Under the pieces are notes generated by a model. It saw nothing but the letters and a program-made list of their open reading frames with translations, ran no database searches and had not been told where the DNA came from. From assembly GCA_025355705.1 (NCBI GenBank), contig JANXZD010000346.1:1-6071 (forward strand): 6,071 nucleotides of DNA. The letters are read 5' to 3'. Made by a program: the position numbers and the translations under genes. Source of the DNA: Bacteroidota bacterium (GTDB taxonomy: Bacteria; Bacteroidota; Ignavibacteria; UBA10030; UBA8401). Below, piece by piece: positions 4,068-6,071 of the stretch (position 1 is its first letter; the number at the start of each line of letters is the position of its first letter).

Positions 4068-6071
4068 ATGACAATTACAGAATTATCAATCAAACGACCA
4101 ACATTGGTTGTGGTGATCTTCACCGTTATCGGCGTGCTTGGATTGTTCAGTTATTATCAACTGAACTATGAATTACTTCCAAAAATGTCTATTCCCGTTA
4201 TTACCATCACCACTATCTATCCGGGTGCATCTCCGTATGAAGTAGAAAATAATATCACTAAAAATATTGAAGACGCGGTGTCGGGAATTGATAAAATCGA
4301 CAATGTTCGTGCAACTTCATTTGAAGGAATGTCTCTTGTCATTATTGAATTCAAACAGGATGCAAATATCGATAACGTTGTTCAGGATGCTTCACGAAAA
4401 GTGAACGCCATTGCTTCAAAGCTTCCTTCAACAGCGAAAGCCCCTACAGTTTCTAAAATTGCATTCGATGAAATCCCTGTGCTTCGTATGGGTGTTACGA
4501 GTCAAATGAATTCGCGCGAATTCTATCAATTCCTTAAAGATAGAATTCAGCCCCGCATTTCTAAAATCGGAGGAGTTGCGCAAGTTGGTTTGTCCGGTGG
4601 TGATGAGCGAGAAATAAAAGTAAATCTTGATGCCAATAAAGTGCGGGCATACGGTCTTTCTATATTGCAAATCATGCAGGCTGTTCGAAGTGCAAATATG
4701 GATTTTCCAACAGGAAAAGTGAAAGATACTGATGCGCAGTTTGTTGTACGTGTTGCAGGGAAATTCAACTCTATTGAAGATATGCGCAACCTTGTAGTTG
4801 CTCGTTCACGTCAAGGCGGCGATATTCGATTGGCAGATATTGCGGAAGTTCAAGATGGTATTAAAGACTATACACAAATAAATCGAATCAACGGAATAAC
4901 ATCAGTTGGTATCACCGTTGTAAAACAATCGGACGCAAATGCTGTTACCGTAAGCAAATTAGTTCGTGCAGAACTTATTAAGATACAAGATGAATACAAA
5001 GTGCAAGGGATCACATTCGACATTGCTCAAGACGGATCTACGTTCACGTTAGATGCTGCAAATGCCGTAAAAGAAGATCTCGCTCTGGCTGTTTTAATGG
5101 TTGCGATAGTAATGCTTTTATTTTTACATAGCATTCGAAATTCTCTTATCGTTCTTGTTGCAATTCCATCATCGCTGATCGCCACATTCGGTTTTATGTA
5201 TGCCATGGGGTTTTCACTGAATCTCATGTCTCTTCTCGCTTTATCGTTAGTCATCGGTATTCTTGTTGACGATTCAATTGTAGTGTTGGAAAACATATAC
5301 CATCACATTGAAAAAGGCGAAGAACCGCGCGCCGCATCATTAATTGGTCGAAATGAGATCGGATTTGCAGCGCTTTCTATTACCATGGTTGACGTTGTTG
5401 TGTTCCTTCCATTATCACTTGTCGGTGGTCTTGTTGGAAATATTTTACGACAATATGCTCTTGTAATTGTAGGCGCAACACTGATGTCATTGTTTGTTTC
5501 ATTTACGATAACGCCAATGCTTGCCTCACGGTTTGCAAAACATGAACGATTAACCGATCGAACATTGTTGGGAAGATTTGCACTCGCATTTGAACGTTAC
5601 TATCATAAATTTTCTGAAGCATATCAAAAATCATTAAAATGGGCATTGGTAAATAAAGGAAAAGTGGCGATCATTACCAGTATATTATTTTTTATGTCCT
5701 TGTCGTTACCAGCACTTGGTCTTATTGGAAATGAATTTATGCCACAATCAGATCGTGGTGAGTTCAGTGTATCTTTAGAATTAGCACCAGGAGCATCAAT
5801 TGAACAAAATAATCAAACAACGTTAAAAGTTGAACACCTGTTATCAGAAATGCCCGAAATTAAAAAAGTTTTTACTGGAGTTGGAGCCCAAGAGAGCGGT
5901 TCGCTTTCAGTCTCCAGCAATAATCTTACGCAGATGAACGTTGCACTTGTTCCGAAAAACAAACGGACAAAAACAACAGCGCAAGTCGGTGAAGAGATCA
6001 AAACAAAAGTCAACGAGATTCCAGGGGTTAAAGTTTTCGTAAACCCAATCGGTATCTTTGGTTCTGCAAAC
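4068..6071 (+). CDS. RND efflux permease, HAE1/AcrB-like, 3' end outside window (first 668 codons)
   Basis: Inner-membrane proton-driven pump that exports substrates through the adaptor and TolC-type channel. I translated the frame by hand and found it open for 668 codons to the window edge with no stop. Full-length members have about 1000-1050 residues, so roughly one third is missing. Visible features in order: TM1 (about residues 11-30) after the typical start TELSIKRP; the first porter and docking region (about 35-330), with LPKMSIPVITITTIYPGASP at 39-58; TM2 (about 337-354), TM3 (about 360-380), and TM4 (about 386-408) carrying GILVDDSIVVLEN. In this motif Asp401 and Asp402 match the proton-relay pair Asp407/Asp408 of AcrB. 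TM5 and TM6 follow (about 433-484), then TM7 (about 528-552), NEFMPQSDRGEF (555-566), and the start of the second porter region. The relay Lys in TM10 lies beyond the window. The ATG has AAGGA (4056-4060) at 7-nt spacing. The motif favours the HAE1 (drug or lipophile) group over CzcA-type metal pumps, but the substrate is not determined. Confidence 0.95.
   Translation, partial: MTITELSIKRPTLVVVIFTVIGVLGLFSYYQLNYELLPKMSIPVITITTIYPGASPYEVENNITKNIEDAVSGIDKIDNVRATSFEGMSLVIIEFKQDANIDNVVQDASRKVNAIASKLPSTAKAPTVSKIAFDEIPVLRMGVTSQMNSREFYQFLKDRIQPRISKIGGVAQVGLSGGDEREIKVNLDANKVRAYGLSILQIMQAVRSANMDFPTGKVKDTDAQFVVRVAGKFNSIEDMRNLVVARSRQGGDIRLADIAEVQDGIKDYTQINRINGITSVGITVVKQSDANAVTVSKLVRAELIKIQDEYKVQGITFDIAQDGSTFTLDAANAVKEDLALAVLMVAIVMLLFLHSIRNSLIVLVAIPSSLIATFGFMYAMGFSLNLMSLLALSLVIGILVDDSIVVLENIYHHIEKGEEPRAASLIGRNEIGFAALSITMVDVVVFLPLSLVGGLVGNILRQYALVIVGATLMSLFVSFTITPMLASRFAKHERLTDRTLLGRFALAFERYYHKFSEAYQKSLKWALVNKGKVAIITSILFFMSLSLPALGLIGNEFMPQSDRGEFSVSLELAPGASIEQNNQTTLKVEHLLSEMPEIKKVFTGVGAQESGSLSVSSNNLTQMNVALVPKNKRTKTTAQVGEEIKTKVNEIPGVKVFVNPIGIFGSAN

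Noticed and set aside
4428..5296. Several minus-strand open frames opposite the permease gene
   Set aside because: The plus-strand permease frame is continuous with clear RND motifs through this region; the opposite frames are shadows with no domain content.
4068..6071. Possible frameshift or broken permease gene
   Set aside because: Hand translation gives 668 uninterrupted codons with motifs in the right order; it is incomplete only because the window ends.

Overview
The window carries a divergent gene arrangement. A small orphan gene for a membrane-anchored, pilin-like protein lies on the minus strand (5-403). On the plus strand is an apparent four-gene operon for a TetR-regulated tripartite RND efflux pump (913 to the right edge). 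The pump genes follow transport order: TetR-family repressor, TolC-type outer-membrane channel, periplasmic adaptor (HlyD/AcrA type), and inner-membrane RND permease. The permease is cut by the window end after 668 codons.

Organism: a Gram-negative bacterium, because the pump needs an outer membrane. DNA is moderately AT-rich. Protein style (TolC with an FAQQ signal-peptide end, HAE1-type permease, TetR first in the operon) fits the Bacteroidota/Chlorobiota/Ignavibacteria group. Every gene has a recognisable Shine-Dalgarno sequence (AAGGAG, GAGG or AAGGA), which is unusual for Bacteroidia proper and points more to the Ignavibacteria/Chlorobi side. This placement is inference from style, not from a marker gene.

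Layout: 5-403 minus-strand pilin-like gene; 404-912 non-coding divergent control region; 913-1551 TetR regulator with a TTG start; 1551-2900 TolC-family channel, overlapping the regulator stop by one base; 2939-4003 adaptor; 4004-4067 short gap with an 8-bp hairpin; 4068-6071+ RND permease.

The control region is the most informative non-coding part. A sigma70-like promoter (738-766) is followed at once by a dyad GGAAACC-N14-GGTTTCC (767-794). A second copy of the same architecture, with the same spacing and one mismatch, lies at 859-886 just before the ribosome binding site. A small terminator-like hairpin with a T-run sits between them. The simplest model is autorepression by the TetR protein, relieved when a toxic ligand binds it, so that repressor and pump are induced together. 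The pump would use the proton gradient to move substrates from periplasm or inner membrane through the adaptor-TolC conduit to the outside. The substrate cannot be told from the sequence.

I see no transposon, CRISPR array, tRNA or rRNA, and no evidence for a wholly new system. The notable items are the paired operators, the leader hairpin and the unclassified pilin-like protein.
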